A stretch of DNA of 64,000 bases from Lepidostoma basale (lineage: Eukaryota > Arthropoda > Insecta > Trichoptera > Lepidostomatidae): assembly GCA_022606425.2 (NCBI GenBank), contig JAHDVF020000431.1:1-64000 (forward strand), in the 5' to 3' direction. Below the pieces are notes generated by a model. The model was not told the origin of the DNA. It searched no databases and worked only from the letters and a program-made list of their open reading frames with translations. The translations under genes were made by a program, and so were the position numbers. Shown piece after piece: positions 40,175-50,960 of the stretch. The stretch's first letter is position 1. Each line of letters begins with the position of its first letter.

Positions 40175-40522
40175 AGTATATAGAATATAGCACTTGGGAC
40201 CCAGACCCGGTATTGCAGCGAGAACTTGGAGGCATATGACCAACCAAGAGATCCGTACGATCACCCAGCAGCCCCTTATAACGAGCACCGTAAGAGCCGG
40301 TGGCTTAGCATGGATTGGGCACGTATACCGAGCCAAAAAGACCAGAGCAATCAAGACCTTGTACGCATCTAGACCGATTGGAGTAAGACCTCTAGGAAGG
40401 CCTAGAGAGCGCCTAATGGACAATGTTCTGGCTGATCTGGCTAGGTTGGGCGAATCGGACTGCTGGGAGCAAAAGGCGCAGGATCGAGGAGCTTGGCGAA
40501 AAATCATCAAGGAGACTTAATC
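40175..40522 (+). pseudogene. LINE C-terminal fragment, RT4b type, open
   Basis: A 108-codon frame (40194-40520): RTWRHMTNQEIRTITQQPLI, then VRAGGLAWIGHVYRAKKTRA, GVRPLGRPRERLMDNVLADL and RGAWRKIIKET. The order (GLxWxGHV...R...GRPRxRxxDxVxxDL...WRxI) is typical of the last 100 residues of insect non-LTR ORF2. No catalytic part. It differs clearly from RT1-RT3. Confidence 0.83.
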
Positions 40523-40622
40523 TATTCAAGAGTTATATGGCCATAGGAAAGACAAAGATCTAGTACATAGATATAGTTTAAATGCGAAAAAATATGATTT
40601 TCTATTGAACAGAACTATTGTC

Positions 40623-40875
40623 GAGTGATGCAAAGAACACTGGTTTAACTCATAAAAGCAAGTTTTGTTCAATCTGACATTAGTCGGTGTTTTAACAAAA
40701 ATAGTTGAAAAACACGTACGAATGGATAGCGTTAACATTGTGAACGATTATCGTACTACGAATGGATAGCGTTATCATTGTGAAAAATAGATGGATAGCG
40801 TTAACACAAGCCTTTGTCTAATGTTAACTCAAATATAGCCTAAACCATAATCGGTCAGTTTATTATTAAGCGTGC
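40623..40875 (-). mobile_element. Family H element, inverted relative
   Basis: The complement of the 29574 element: ACGAATGGATAGCGTTAACA repeats at 40718 and again (one change) near 40757, and the right end is TTATTAAGCGTGC. The left terminus is eroded (GATGCAAAGAACACTGG). Confidence 0.8.
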
Positions 40876-40879
40876 GATG

Positions 40880-41765
40880 TATTAAAAAATGTCAGGTTGT
40901 ACAAATAATTAGTGACGATTAAATTTGTTTAACACATGGATAATTGTTGAATTATGAATAAGCTTCCAGTAATATGTCTAGAACGGAACGTAATAATTTA
41001 TCCAATTAAAAATCTGTAATTACATAAACGCAATTCACTACCTTCTAGCGTTCTTCAAAATGCACTTATTCTGTTTTATTTCAAAAATCACTTTCAAATA
41101 TTCGCTTGTAACTACTCCTAACAATGTTTCCTTTTACAAAATATTTGACCTGAACAAAAAAAATAGTAAAAAGGCAAATTTATGATAAGGTAAGATTTAC
41201 CTTTTATAAATCTACGCCGTTATATGGTCCTTCAGCCTCCGCGATGACCTAAGAATCAAAAATCTTTTTTTTTTCTAAGAATCTTACGGTAACCTTAAAA
41301 AAATATTCGTGCCTGTGTGCATTATAAGAAAAGTGGAATTTTATTAAAAGTTTAGAAAGTTTTCTCGGGAACCGGTTGAATGCCTCCGCGATGAAAAGTG
41401 GCTGTCATTAACATGTGAGGGAGAACAGGGGCTTGGGAATCCGGGTTCGAGCACGGGTGGGGATCAATAAAGTATCGATTGCTTATCTCATCGATACCTC
41501 AAAAACAACTTTACAACATTCATTGATTGTGTTTATTATAGTTTAAAATTTTCATGAATTAATTATACTTTAATAATTCATTTATTTATAATTAAGTAAT
41601 GGTTAAAAAAATATTAAATTCATATGATGAATAAGATATTATTAAAAAAAAAACGTTGATTCAGAGCGCTTCCAAAGTTGTCCCACTGCTGTGGCGTGAA
41701 AGACATATATACTTTTATTCATTAATGTTATTATTTAGTTGAATAATTGTTCATATTATTACTTA
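40880..41765. other. Intergenic DNA with small islands
   Basis: 41340-41480 is G+C-richer (GGGAACCGGTTGAATGCCTC, GGGGCTTGGGAATCCGGGTT), with TTATCTCATCGATACC at its right edge. The GGTTCGAGC there resembles a B box, but no tRNA fold or SINE body is present. Confidence 0.35.
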
Positions 41766-41769
41766 AATA

Positions 41770-42000
41770 TAACATAAATGGGCTGGGCTGTGTGCCGACG
41801 GGAAGATGGAAGAATGACCCAGCGGGTTACTGAATGGAGGCCAAGGTTGGGCCGATGAAGTGTCGGGAGACAGCCTACCAGGTGGAGCGAAGATATTGTG
41901 CGGACAGCGGGAAGGGCTTGGAGAGCACTGGGAGAGACCGAGAGGGATGGCTTGGGGGTGGAGAGTCTTACGTCCAACAGTGGAAACAGGATGACAACAA
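41770..42000 (+). pseudogene. LINE 3' end, RT4a type
   Basis: WAVCRREDGRMTQRVTEWRP, then KCRETAYQVER-like decayed codons and SYVQQWKQDDNK. The EWRP...YVQQW signature and GATGACAACAAGC tail match the minus-strand copy at 1335. Frame broken. Confidence 0.75.
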
Positions 42001-42004
42001 GCTA

Positions 42005-42065
42005 ACGATGAAGAACATTTATTGTTTCTTTAACAATCATGTGAAATTCCATTTTTAATATTTAA
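42005..42065 (+). repeat. Family A left terminus fragment
   Basis: TTTATTGTTTCTTTAACAAT, then GTGAAATTCCATTTTTAATA. The matching piece may be at 42320-42400 (TACATGTTTCACCTTGCTAA), so a LINE tail appears to lie inside a decayed family A copy. Confidence 0.5.
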
Positions 42066-42094
42066 TATTAATAAATAAAAAGTACCTCCAACGA

Positions 42095-42300
42095 ATAGGA
42101 GACGATTAAATCCCAAGGAAGATTTTCAATACATGACCAGGTGGAAAGCAAAGCATGGAAAGACGAAAACAGAGGTGGATGTATGGTGTGGAGGGGGACC
42201 TTAGGGCAATTGGTATTACAAACTGGAGAATGCAGGCGATAGATCAGTGATAGGGGCGAAGAATTCGGAAGTAGGCCTATAGTGTAGCACCACTGTTGAT
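42095..42300 (+). pseudogene. LINE C-terminal relic
   Basis: Codons RRWMYGVEGDLRAIGITNWR match the common insect LINE ending (RPxxxWRDGVExDLRxLGIxNWR). Short, without a visible tail. Confidence 0.6.
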
Positions 42301-42404
42301 TAATTGATTGATTCATGTAAATATAGGTTTTATTTCAGTTTCGTTATATTTTATAAGAGTTACATGTTTCACCTTGCTAAGGGATTATGTATAAAATAAA
42401 TCTT

Positions 42405-42540
42405 CTAAAAAATATAATAATAAAAATAACAATAATATGTAAAGGAAAATCATTGAAATTATAATGTTTAGATTGATGTCAATTTAAAAGAAATATATCT
42501 TTATAGTGTTTTATTATTTTATTAAACTTTAGTTGCCTCT
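42405..42540. other. AT-rich intergenic DNA
   Basis: No feature recognised. Confidence 0.5.
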
Positions 42541-42800
42541 TCGCTAGGAAAATGAATCACTTTCAATGCATGAATAATTTAAGCGCCTCGCGCATGTGAT
42601 TATCACTTTATCTTAATCGATACTTGAATGTTTTTGACTTATTAGATACTCGCTATTAACTTCCCACCCCTAGTTTAAGCGACAAACGCCTTGGGGTGTG
42701 AAGACTTTTTCCACCATTATATGAAAAGCGGGACTCGCAGACTAATTCAGTCGAGTGTGCCCGGTTCAGTTATGATAAGATATTACCAATATTTATCTTT
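42541..42800. other. Candidate conserved non-coding island
   Basis: GCGCCTCGCGCATGTGATTA, TTATCTTAATCGATACTTG and AAACGCCTTGGGGTGTGAAG. GATA-like (TTATC) and homeodomain-like (TAATC) cores occur. No frame of interest. Confidence 0.28.
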
Positions 42801-43685
42801 GAATTTTATGTTAACGTTAAAGTTTATGTTTATATATGAAAATTTATATTGTTTTCAATTACGTTCTATATTGAAACTTTAAAAAAGTAAATTTTTCCAC
42901 AAAAAAATTAAAAACTGTTATTTTTCCACGTGGATTTTATATTTACGTAATCATGAGGATTAAAGTATAATATAATAAATATAATTAAAAAATATTACAA
43001 AAAGTAAATATAACGCATTCATTTTTTTAACAAAAATGTTTTAAATAAATTAAATAAATTTCAATGTCTTTTTTTTAAATATAATATTATCCTATTTGTT
43101 TATTAGTTGGGTATACAAGTATATTGTGTTTAGCTTCAAAACAGACTATTTAAAAGTATATTTTTTCAAGATTTTTTTTTAAATGAAAACAATGTCTAAT
43201 TTAAGACTTTATTGTATTCCTATACACACTACAAATAATAATTAGTTTCCAAATTACACCAAAAAAATAATGAATACTTTTGTCATAATTTGTTTTAGTA
43301 AAAAAAAATTTTCAACATACATATTGCATACTTGGTGAGGTGTAATATTGTAAAAATAAAATGAATTCCTTTTTATTACTTTAATCACTTAGTTTTAAAT
43401 TAAATTTTAACCAACTACAAAACAAAGTAACTGAGATTTTATTTTATGAATCAAAATATATATATAAAAAAACAAACATAATAATTCAAAAACGGTAGTT
43501 ATCGTCAAAGTTTCAACGAAACATGAACTAAAATGCGACAAAATGTTTTTAAGATAAGTTTAATTTTTTTAATATTTTCACGTTGCCTGCTTTTTGAAAA
43601 AATTCAACACTATTCAAATTTAAAACAGTCTAAAAAGCCCGGAGATATTTCTTTTTACCATAAATTCTAGTATAGCAATACAAAA
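42801..43685. other. Strongly AT-rich intergenic DNA
   Basis: A long featureless AT-rich stretch with several A and T runs. Confidence 0.5.
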
Positions 43686-43689
43686 TTTG

Positions 43690-44040
43690 TCATATGTATT
43701 CAAGATTTATCACAAATACAAGATCGATTATCCCATAGCATGATACCACAAGCGTAGAATATAGTAACCCATACAAATATTTTGAGAACTTTTTAGAGGT
43801 ATTGATAACATTGTATCTTTTCACCCCGTGCCTGCTCCGAGAGTACCCACTCGCCGAAAGAGGTGGCGAGCAACAGGCTTCCAGTTTACTTGGATTACAA
43901 TGTTTGTGATCGCCAAATTTATGCAAAGCTTCAGTCCGAAACCTCTCGAAACTTCGAAGGACGACCTAAAAATACAGAATTTTCTCCTCTATACTAGATC
44001 AAATACTACCAGTATAAATTTTTCTTAAGAAAATATAAAA
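43690..44040. other. Intergenic DNA with G+C-richer core
   Basis: 43825-43900 (GTGCCTGCTCCGAGAGTACC, AAAGAGGTGGCGAGCAACAG) is open on the plus strand (PAPRVPTRRKRWRATGFQF) for 66 codons. I cannot assign it; an exon is possible but unsupported. Confidence 0.25.
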
Positions 44041-44384
44041 TTTGAATATAAATGAAATGAAAAGACCAACGAATTATCATCATAATAATATCATGGGTAC
44101 ATAAAATAATATTTTTAATATTGAATATTGAAAATTCTTGGTAGAAGTTAATGGTAAGTAAAGAAAATAAATAAATCTTCATAATAAATATTTAAATTCA
44201 TTGGTAAAAAGACACTATTATTACAACACTTTGTTATTTTTTTAAGAACCATCCGAAAAACGCGTAAAAAACGTATGAAATTTCCAGTTTTTTTAATTAA
44301 TTATTCGTGAATCCGCAACATAAAGAGAAGTTGAATACATAAAAAAGGTTTATTCCATTTTTTAGTTTAAACTGGTTTCTGTTA
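44041..44384. other. AT-rich intergenic DNA
   Basis: Nothing recognised. Confidence 0.5.
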
Positions 44385-44385
44385 A

Positions 44386-44560
44386 TATTAATATGTTTCT
44401 GTCGATGCCAGCTAGCCTGGCTTAACTGGTCGCCATAGACGTCGCCATAGTGGCCAAGACCATAAGTGTAAAAAGTTAATATAAAAAATCGATTTATTGA
44501 ATGATATTACAAAATGAACTTTCATCAAGAGATTTCATTAATCATTAGATTATCAAAAGA
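44386..44560 (+). repeat. Family B right half
   Basis: CTGTCGATGCCAGCTAGCCT, then GGCTTAACTGGTCGCC: the box and stem II are kept while GAAA has become TTAA. Ends in AAATGAACTTTCATCAAGAG as in the 49213 element. Confidence 0.75.
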
Positions 44561-44586
44561 AAGTTATTTCTGTGTTTAAATATATA

Positions 44587-44809
44587 ATTAATATGAATGA
44601 AAACCACCCTTGAAGTTGAATGACATGTTTAATGATAGGAGCTATGAATGTGAATTACATTATGTGTATATTCTATACATGTTTTAGGCATTATCAAACG
44701 AAACATTACATTCATATAAAATATAATATAAAAACATTTCTAAAAAACATACGTTTGCATTCGTATTAAAAATTGATTTGGAGTTTTATATCATTGTTCA
44801 AGAACCAAT
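44587..44809. repeat. Family A foldback element, diverged
   Basis: Left arm AATATGAATGAAAACC and TGACATGTTTAATGATAGG; right arm GGCATTATCAAACGAAACAT through TTTATATCATTGTTCAAGAA. Core eroded. Confidence 0.7.
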
Positions 44810-44814
44810 CTTCT

Positions 44815-45105
44815 TCTTAGTCGGCTCAATGGTAAGCTAGTTCTATAGGGATGGTCCTCAAATTAACAATATCTTTATTTTCTCTTGCCATTGTGGTGGA
44901 AGGTTTGGCCGACATAATGTCGTTTCCAGGGGTGCTGGATTTTATAGTTATAGTAACACCACATGTGGTGGTACCTTCGTTCCCCCTGAAGCAATAAACA
45001 ATTTAATTTTATTTAATTCTTCTTCTTCTTCTTCTTCTCCTTATAGACCTTTGGTCTGTTCCTGAAATCAGGTTGGCCTCTCTTGGGAGGTTGACTCCTA
45101 TTTTA
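44815..45105 (-). pseudogene. RT2-type LINE tail and flank
   Basis: At 45017-45100 the complement reads AACAGACCAAAGGTCTATAA, then GGAGAAGAAGAAGAAGAA, the RT2-type terminus. The segment 44815-45000 (GTAACACCACATGTGGTGGT, a palindrome) is unclassified. Confidence 0.55.
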
Positions 45106-45109
45106 TATA

Positions 45110-45290
45110 CGTATTTACTAATTTTATATACATGTATAAAATATTTGTTTAAATATCAGAAAATGTTAGCATTGGTTTTCCCCACCTGATATGTATTATT
45201 ACCTAAAAAAATACACAAAGCTAAATGAAACGTTTTTTGAACTTTTGTATAAAGGAATAAATTTCATTAAAAGAATATGGAACTCTTGAA
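45110..45290. other. AT-rich intergenic DNA
   Basis: Nothing recognised. Confidence 0.5.
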
Positions 45291-45294
45291 TCGC

Positions 45295-45740
45295 TGTACC
45301 AATCTAATATGGCAAGTACTTACGGCCTGCTCCCGTTCTCGTGCCACAGAAACATGTCTTCAAAGCACGGGTTTATGGAATTACAGTTGCGTGGAATACA
45401 AAAACATCTCGACTTAAAAATTGCGTAGAAACAAAAATGCTACGAGTCCATAAAATCCTCGTGATGAAAAAGCGATTAAGAGATTCGCGGTCGGAGGGAA
45501 GGGACCCCCGCCGCCATTTTTTACTTTGTTTTTTGTTGCCGAATTATTTTTGTTGCGAATTATTTTGTTGCCGAATTATCCTTCGGGCTTCCGGCTACGC
45601 CAGATCCGGGTTAATAATTCAACAATTATTCCGTGAAAAGAAAAATGCTCCGATAGAAATACCTTCTACCGGCGGGGGCAGCAAAACACAGGACGATTCA
45701 TTCGAGAACGTGAAACCCGAGTGAGGTTTTTAGGTGATGG
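45295..45740. other. Candidate conserved non-coding island with an open frame
   Basis: A 127-codon plus-strand frame (45341-45724) lies in G+C-richer DNA (CTTACGGCCTGCTCCCGTTC, GACCCCCGCCGCCATTTTTT, ACCGGCGGGGGCAGCAAAAC). The translation is not recognised and low-complexity in part. TGTTGCCGAATTATT or a close variant occurs three times at 45534-45580. More likely regulatory or incidental than protein-coding. Confidence 0.28.
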
Positions 45741-45904
45741 TGATGAGGTGATACTAGTAAAAATTTATAAAACATATCCCCATGAGTAATATTTATTCTA
45801 TATACGTATTCATTTCAACCCTTAAACTATGTAACATCATAATTTCGTATGTAGCACTTCATTTTTGATGTAGCAATATTAAAAATAATTAAATATTTTT
45901 ATAC

Positions 45905-46140
45905 TTTGATGACAAATGGTTTGGAAACAATGTCCCTGACCATAAATACTGTCTACAAATTGAAATCAAAAAAACGATGCATGGAGCGGCAAATGTTGGG
46001 CATAGGTCTGAGTGATAGAATTACAAATACAGAAACCAGACGCCGAACAAAAGTCGCCGATATCATAGATCGGATCGCAAAATTGAAATGGCAATGGGCA
46101 GGATACGTAGCCAGACAGCCAAGTTCAAGATGGACACCGC
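45905..46140 (+). pseudogene. LINE C-terminal fragment, RT4a relative
   Basis: Open codons 45906-46140: NTVYKLKSKKRCMERQMLGI, then LSDRITNTETRRRTKVADII and AKLKWQWAGYVARQPSSRW. MERxMLGxxLxDRIxNxxIRRRT...KWxWAGHxAR is a strong insect non-LTR ORF2 signature. Sequence after about 46140 is unrelated and the 3' end is absent. Confidence 0.83.
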
Positions 46141-46144
46141 TTCA

Positions 46145-46910
46145 AGCGTTGCTGTTTATGAATATGTTGATAATATGTTTGAAGGCAAGCCATGTCACTT
46201 CCATATAATAAGATATGAATCGTCATCATTATTGAACATCCCAACTAATTGTAAGTTATTTTGTGAACCTTACATTTGTCTTTTTCTTAAGCAAGCGATA
46301 GATACATTTTTGTTTTTCCGATATAAATATGTTTGGAACATTTATAGTTTTGAGAATGTGAACATCGAAATGAATAATTTAAGTTTATGGTGGTTGTCTA
46401 CAATACATTATTATTATTATACGTTTATGTGGCAAAATAAGGTTTGGAGTAAGCAGTGCTGATAATATTTTAAATTTCAGAGACAATTTGTATTTTCTGT
46501 CCACCCATTTTTCCCAGGAGATGCAGGTCCAAAGAGCTGTGCCCTCTTCTGCATTACAAAGATAGATTTATCTTTAATTAAGATGCAAATTTTGTTAATT
46601 TATGTCTACCGCTGTATATGAACAATATCTACGTGTTCTCTAAATGCGTGGCTATTTTTTTTTTTGCCTGTTAGATACAATAAGTTTTTTTAATAAGGCA
46701 ATAAATCTAATATAAGAAATTTTTCTTTTAAAAATATTTGTTATTTAACAGTATGATTCAATAAACATTTAAAAAAAAATATATATTTAAAATATAAGCT
46801 TAACTTTTTTTATCTTTAAAAAAACTAGCAACTCTGTTATCAGTGAATTTTACTAATTTTAAATCTATGTTTATAATATTAACATTGATAATGTGTGGAG
46901 TATATTCACT
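46145..46910. other. AT-rich intergenic DNA
   Basis: A 124-codon frame (46088-46462) runs into this region in a different frame from the LINE piece and has no recognisable domain. Otherwise featureless. Confidence 0.45.
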
Positions 46911-46914
46911 CTAT

Positions 46915-47133
46915 TTTATTGTTTCTTGAACAATAATGTAAAACTCCATATTAAATTATTAATATGTATGAAAAACGATAGTTTTCAAGGAATCTTTTTA
47001 TAATATTTATGTATGACATGTTTCGCCAAAATGATTTTGGAATTTTGAAAATGCCTTTGAAGGGCGAAACATGTCATTCATAAATATTATAATAAAACAC
47101 TTTGAAAACTATCGTTTTTCATACATATTAATA
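46915..47133. repeat. Family A foldback element, full copy
   Basis: Begins TTTATTGTTTCTTGAACAAT. Arms pair over AAAACGATAGTTTTCAAGG and its complement. Right-arm core: GGAATT, TTGAAAAT, GCCTTTGAAGGGC, GAAA, CATG, TC, ATTC; a short helix I (GAAT/ATTC) is possible. This links family A with family G, which shares the box TTGAAAAT. Confidence 0.85.
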
Positions 47134-47219
47134 TATTCACTCTAGTATAATAATCGACTTATATGATAACTCAGAAGTAACTCAAATTTGATCTTGAACT
47201 TGTTGCATATTGGAGGATT

Positions 47220-47640
47220 TATTATTTTAATCCAGTCCTTGGGAGGCCGCAGAGGTCAAGAGATGTGAGGCGGGATATTTTTAATTTACGATACTGAGCG
47301 CCAGAGGGATGCGAGAAAGTTACTGCGAAGGATCTAAATGAAACGTGAATAATGTAGGCCGAGGGGGGGAGGGATCTTAGAAGGAAAGCAAAGTGAAATA
47401 GAACGCACTGTCTAGGGTGTTACAAATTGGGCTCTAAGCTAGGGAAGCTGGATTTATCCCGCGGTCTCCGCTGGACCGGGCGCCTGCAATAAATGTACAA
47501 GAGCCCGGGTTAGACAATAGCAATAGGGCTTAATGAAAGAGACGGAAAGTTACTGGCGCTGACTTTATAGTCGTAAAAATCCCAGTGAGAAGTTCACCTG
47601 CTAAATTGAATTCTCTATGCACTCCAAATACAAATGATAG
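47220..47640. other. Candidate conserved non-coding island
   Basis: CCTTGGGAGGCCGCAGAGGT, GATACTGAGCGCCAGAGGGA, GCGGTCTCCGCTGGACCGGG and AGACGGAAAGTTACTGGCGC across 400 bp without repeat partners. Among the largest such islands in the window. Confidence 0.3.
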
Positions 47641-47674
47641 CAAAATTTCAACATTAGCTCTTCGCAACATAAAA

Positions 47675-47890
47675 AAGCTATTATGTCAACATCGGTTGAC
47701 AAAACAGCTGTCGCGAAAAATAAAAATATTTAAAAATTAAAAATTGTGATACCATAAACAGTGTTTTATATTTTAACAATTAATAATGTCGAAGTATCAA
47801 AGTGTTAAAATATTTCTGTATCAAAGTGTTTCTCCCAAAAAATATTTCTCCCGAAAAATATTTCTGTATCAAAGTGTTTCTCCCAAAATA
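47675..47890 (+). repeat. Family D single arm plus a local tandem duplication
   Basis: GTCAACATCGGTTGACAAAA, then CAGCTGTCGCGAAAAATAAA: GAAA is ACAAAA-shifted here. At 47799-47895 the unit TTTCTGTATCAAAGTGTTTC with CTCCCAAAA occurs twice, separated by a partial copy. Confidence 0.7.
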
Positions 47891-47894
47891 ATGG

Positions 47895-48160
47895 ACTACG
47901 TTGTTATTTCATGTTGATCTTGGTGATTGAAATTTCTAGATTGTTATTAACCAAAAATATAGTTTGAAAAGAACGTTAAATTTTTACGTCTTAAATAATT
48001 AGAATAAATGTTTATTTTTATAATACCAATTTAAAACGTCTGTAGTTAAGTTCGAGAAGTTTTGTTTTGCCTGTCTTAAGGCATTATCAAAGTCAATGTC
48101 TACATTATTATAATTACTGTTAAAATTTACAACACTGTTACTATATCACAAATTTTTTAA
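47895..48160. other. AT-rich DNA with family A relic
   Basis: AAAACGTCTGTAGTTAAGTT and TTAAGGCATTATCAAAGTC at 48032-48092 are decayed family A pieces. Confidence 0.5.
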
Positions 48161-48161
48161 A

Positions 48162-48566
48162 GCATGAAACTGGCAAAATAATGTTTTCTATAGAATAAAT
48201 TCAGTATGAATGAGATCTTTTAGACAAATGTGTGGTAAATCTGTATAAGATAGAGTGTCAAATGCAAATATAATAAGTGTTGTGAACAAAATAATGAAAA
48301 TAATTTATGAAGACAGAATGATGACGAAAGCATACGTAAACGACGTGAACAAAGCTAGAAATATAGATAGACTGAGGAAATGGTACGATTGAATAAATCA
48401 AATATTAAATGTCATTCACGTCAGGAGTCGAAGAAATCGATGTGCGTGCATGACATGACGTATTAATGTAGAGGAAGTCAGAGAAGTATATCAGAGCAGA
48501 ACAATGTGGCGATATTTTATGTCGGCACCCATCCGGGGAGACGGCGTGATGGTTTGTTAGTTAGTT
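48162..48566 (+). pseudogene. RT1 LINE 3' fragment, heavily decayed
   Basis: The order of RT1 blocks is kept (GAAACTGGCAAAATAATG, FRQMCGKSV-like, NKIMK, VNDVNKARNIDRLRKW, NQILNVIHVRSRRNRCAC) but stops are frequent. Ends GGCGTGATGGTTTGTTAGTT. Confidence 0.8.
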
Positions 48567-48569
48567 ACA

Positions 48570-49100
48570 ATGACAAAGGTAATTGCGTACATCTTATTAC
48601 ATAAATGTGTGCATCATTGTGATATAAAAAAAATCTGAAATACTCTCTGAGTTAAGATTGAACTCATATTGATAACTGATGATAAGCAACTATCTTCAAC
48701 TCTTTTGGGATCCTTCAATAATAAGCAACGGAATTCCCGGTGAGGGCGCGGCGTAATATCACAATATTTTTCGTTCAATTCTATCGCACCCCATTCATTC
48801 CAGAAATCTCAATTGGGAAAAGATGGATAGATAAAATATCCCCAATAAAACCCCCAAATACAAACATTAACTGCAGAACTCTGGTAGCCATAGGAAACAA
48901 AATAATGCACGAGGGATCTTACGGATCTATTAGGTGCAGAAAAATACACAATAAGTAGAGAGGAAATAACGAAACGAAAATGAGTTATATGCTTATTTCG
49001 TGTAATTTATATTTTATTTTATTTGGCTTATATAAATTGCGTTGATAAATCGAGTTAGAACGACGTTAAATATAAATCTCTAAATTAAGAGTATATTTAT
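48570..49100. other. Intergenic DNA with G+C-richer core
   Basis: 48715-48930 is more complex (CCCGGTGAGGGCGCGGCGTA, GCAGAACTCTGGTAGCCATA). A 72-codon frame there has no recognised domain. No repeat partner. Confidence 0.3.
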
Positions 49101-49104
49101 GAGT

Positions 49105-49205
49105 TTTATAAGTGTCATTTAAATCGAAAGGCGTAAAATGTTTCGACTTGCTAGTACATCATCAAATTTTAATGAATTTTCAACAAGGCATAACATGTTC
49201 TGTAT
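49105..49205. repeat. Family A-like relic
   Basis: AAATGTTTCGACTTGCTAGT and CAAGGCATAACATGTTCTGT show the snapback core order of family A in decayed form. Confidence 0.4.
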
Positions 49206-49212
49206 AATAACA

Positions 49213-49900
49213 AATTAAATAATAATAAAATAAAACGATATTTTTTTTATAACTACTTCCACATTTGTCTTTAAAACGAAAAGCAAAAAGTTAGATAAAC
49301 TAGAATTATTATAAATAAATAGACTCAAATACAACCCTAATAAAATCATTCTTAACAACCAATTATTATTTGTATATTCACCGTTATACCCTATGCAAAA
49401 AAACAAAAAACTTTCGGAGAAACAACTACCGCCGTAACCTTGTTTTAAAATTACAGAAGAGCTCTGGACTAATGAATGGAAAAACCAATGGGGAGCCCAA
49501 CCTTAGGACCAAGATATACATATATCATATTATACTTAAATTCAGTACGATTAAATACATGTATACATTTTGCGAACAATATTTATAGATATGTCAGCTG
49601 TATTAAAATTTAATTCCATTGTTCTGTATTCAAATAACGTGAATATCAATATTTAATTCAGTAAATTTTACAGTATTTAAAAAATTTTCTTGTATAGATT
49701 CATGTTTGCTACACCTGATCTATGTGTATATAAGGAAGATAGTGAATGACAATGTCACCTGTCTGGCGATGCCAGCGAGCCTGGCGAAACCGGTCGCTTT
49801 TGAAATAAAGACAAATGAGGCAGTTATAAAAAATATCGTTTTATTAAATTATTATTTAAAATGAACTTCCATCAAGAGATTTCAGTTAAATCGTTTGATT
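49213..49900. mobile_element. Family B element with long interior
   Basis: Inverted ends of about 50 bp: left AATAATAAAATAAAACGATA with TTATAACTACTTCCACATTT, right the complement at 49802-49860. The interior (49265-49740) is unrelated to other copies and non-coding. The right arm carries the core at 49763. About 650 bp; possibly two half elements mobilised together or with captured DNA. Confidence 0.75.
49763..49795 (+). ncRNA. Hammerhead-like motif, family B
   Basis: CTGGCGA (49763-49769; A to G at the fourth core base), T, helix II GCCAG/CTGGC (5 bp, loop CGAGC), GAAA (49786-49789), CCGG palindrome (49790-49793), TC. Helix I is not evident. Best-preserved family B core. Confidence 0.33.
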
Positions 49901-49929
49901 ATCTTAATTACAAATTAAATACTAAAATA

Positions 49930-50112
49930 GTATTTCTGGAAATAATGCTGGTGCCCGAACACGGCAAAGCGTGTAGTTGGAGCCACAGTTGCGTTGGCGC
50001 GACGATATCGGATTGCGGCTGGATGCGGATTTCTCAGGATAAAATGGAAAATACGAAAGGTAACTTACGTCCAGCAATGGACGGCCACAATAGGCTGAAG
50101 AAGAAGATTAAG
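49930..50112 (+). pseudogene. LINE 3' end, RT4a type
   Basis: In one reading, VALARRYRIAAGCGFLRIKW leads to TYVQQWTATIG and a GAAGAAGAAG tail. It is equivalent to the GEAYVQQWT ending of RT4a. Related to the relic at 14880. Confidence 0.7.
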
Positions 50113-50119
50113 GAGTAAT

Positions 50120-50215
50120 CATTTGATAATGCCTTAAGGGGCGAAACATGTCATTCCCATAAAACATAATAAAACTTCTAGAAAACTGACGTTTTCATTC
50201 TTATTAATTAAGAAT
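50120..50215 (+). repeat. Family A right half
   Basis: CATTTGATAATGCCTTAAGG, then GGCGAAACATGTCATTCCCA and AACTGACGTTTTCATTC. Clean right arm without a left partner. Confidence 0.78.
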
Positions 50216-50343
50216 AAGGAGATTTCATGTTACACGAATATTAGAAAACATGAAATATTTATTTGAGATACTTTGTAAAGACGTTGTATTCAAAGTAATT
50301 TCATATAAATTTTTATTTTTGTAATTACATATATATATTCAAT

Positions 50344-50567
50344 ACTTAAAAAAACGGTCGTTTTTATGTAAATGTTGATAAACAATATAGTAGTGAAATA
50401 TTTCGGTAGGCTAATACATTATCAAATGTTTAATAATATCTTAGCCAAGCAAAACGTGTCACTTCTATAAATTACTCGTATTATAAAAATTCTTGAAAAC
50501 CAACGTTTTCAGCAAATTTTTATGTAAAATGCGGAGTTTTAAATAATTGGCCACGAAACAATAAATA
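50344..50567. repeat. Family A foldback element, diverged
   Basis: Left TATTTCGGTAGGCTAATACA, right TTAGCCAAGCAAAACGTGTC and the terminus GGCCACGAAACAATAAAT. Core decayed. Confidence 0.65.
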
Positions 50568-50569
50568 TG

Positions 50570-50640
50570 ACACAACACATGTTCTATTCAAAGCATACGT
50601 TATATTAATTACAAATTGAAGCTTCTGCCCCAAATATCAA
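50570..50640. other. Flank of family A copy
   Basis: Short unassigned stretch. Confidence 0.3.
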
Positions 50641-50960
50641 CACGATACGAAGCGATATTCTTTTGTTTGTCAGTTCCTCCCATCCAGTTTATCCATTAGT
50701 GCAGATGGTCAGCGAACCGCGTTCGCTTTTAATATACGTTGATAGTGTTTATATTGTGTGAACAGTATCAAGGGCTGTGCGATCCGTAGATAACTCAGGA
50801 CCTACCCTTGTCCATCCTATATTTATTTTTAATCGCGGGGCAGCTTTGTTTCCGACACTTAATATAAATTTATTTTCGGGGGAGGGATCTTCCCTCATGT
50901 GAGTCAGAGGGCAAATAATAAAAAATAAATTTCTTTCATTAGGGTCCGATTAAATGAATA
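50641..50960. other. Candidate conserved non-coding island
   Basis: TCAGTTCCTCCCATCCAGTT, GGTCAGCGAACCGCGTTCGC, GGGCTGTGCGATCCGTAGAT and TTTTAATCGCGGGGCAGC. No repeat partner and no open frame of interest. Confidence 0.3.

Noticed and set aside
41427..41470. tRNA or SINE B box
   Set aside because: GGTTCGAGC is present but no A box lies at the right distance and no fold closes.
45341..45724. 127-codon protein-coding exon
   Set aside because: No recognisable domain; part of the frame is low-complexity (repeated TTGTTGCCGAATTATT), and there is no supporting context.
46088..46462. 124-codon gene after the LINE fragment
   Set aside because: It is a shifted frame that starts inside LINE codons and runs into AT-rich DNA with Tyr/Phe/Asn-rich composition.
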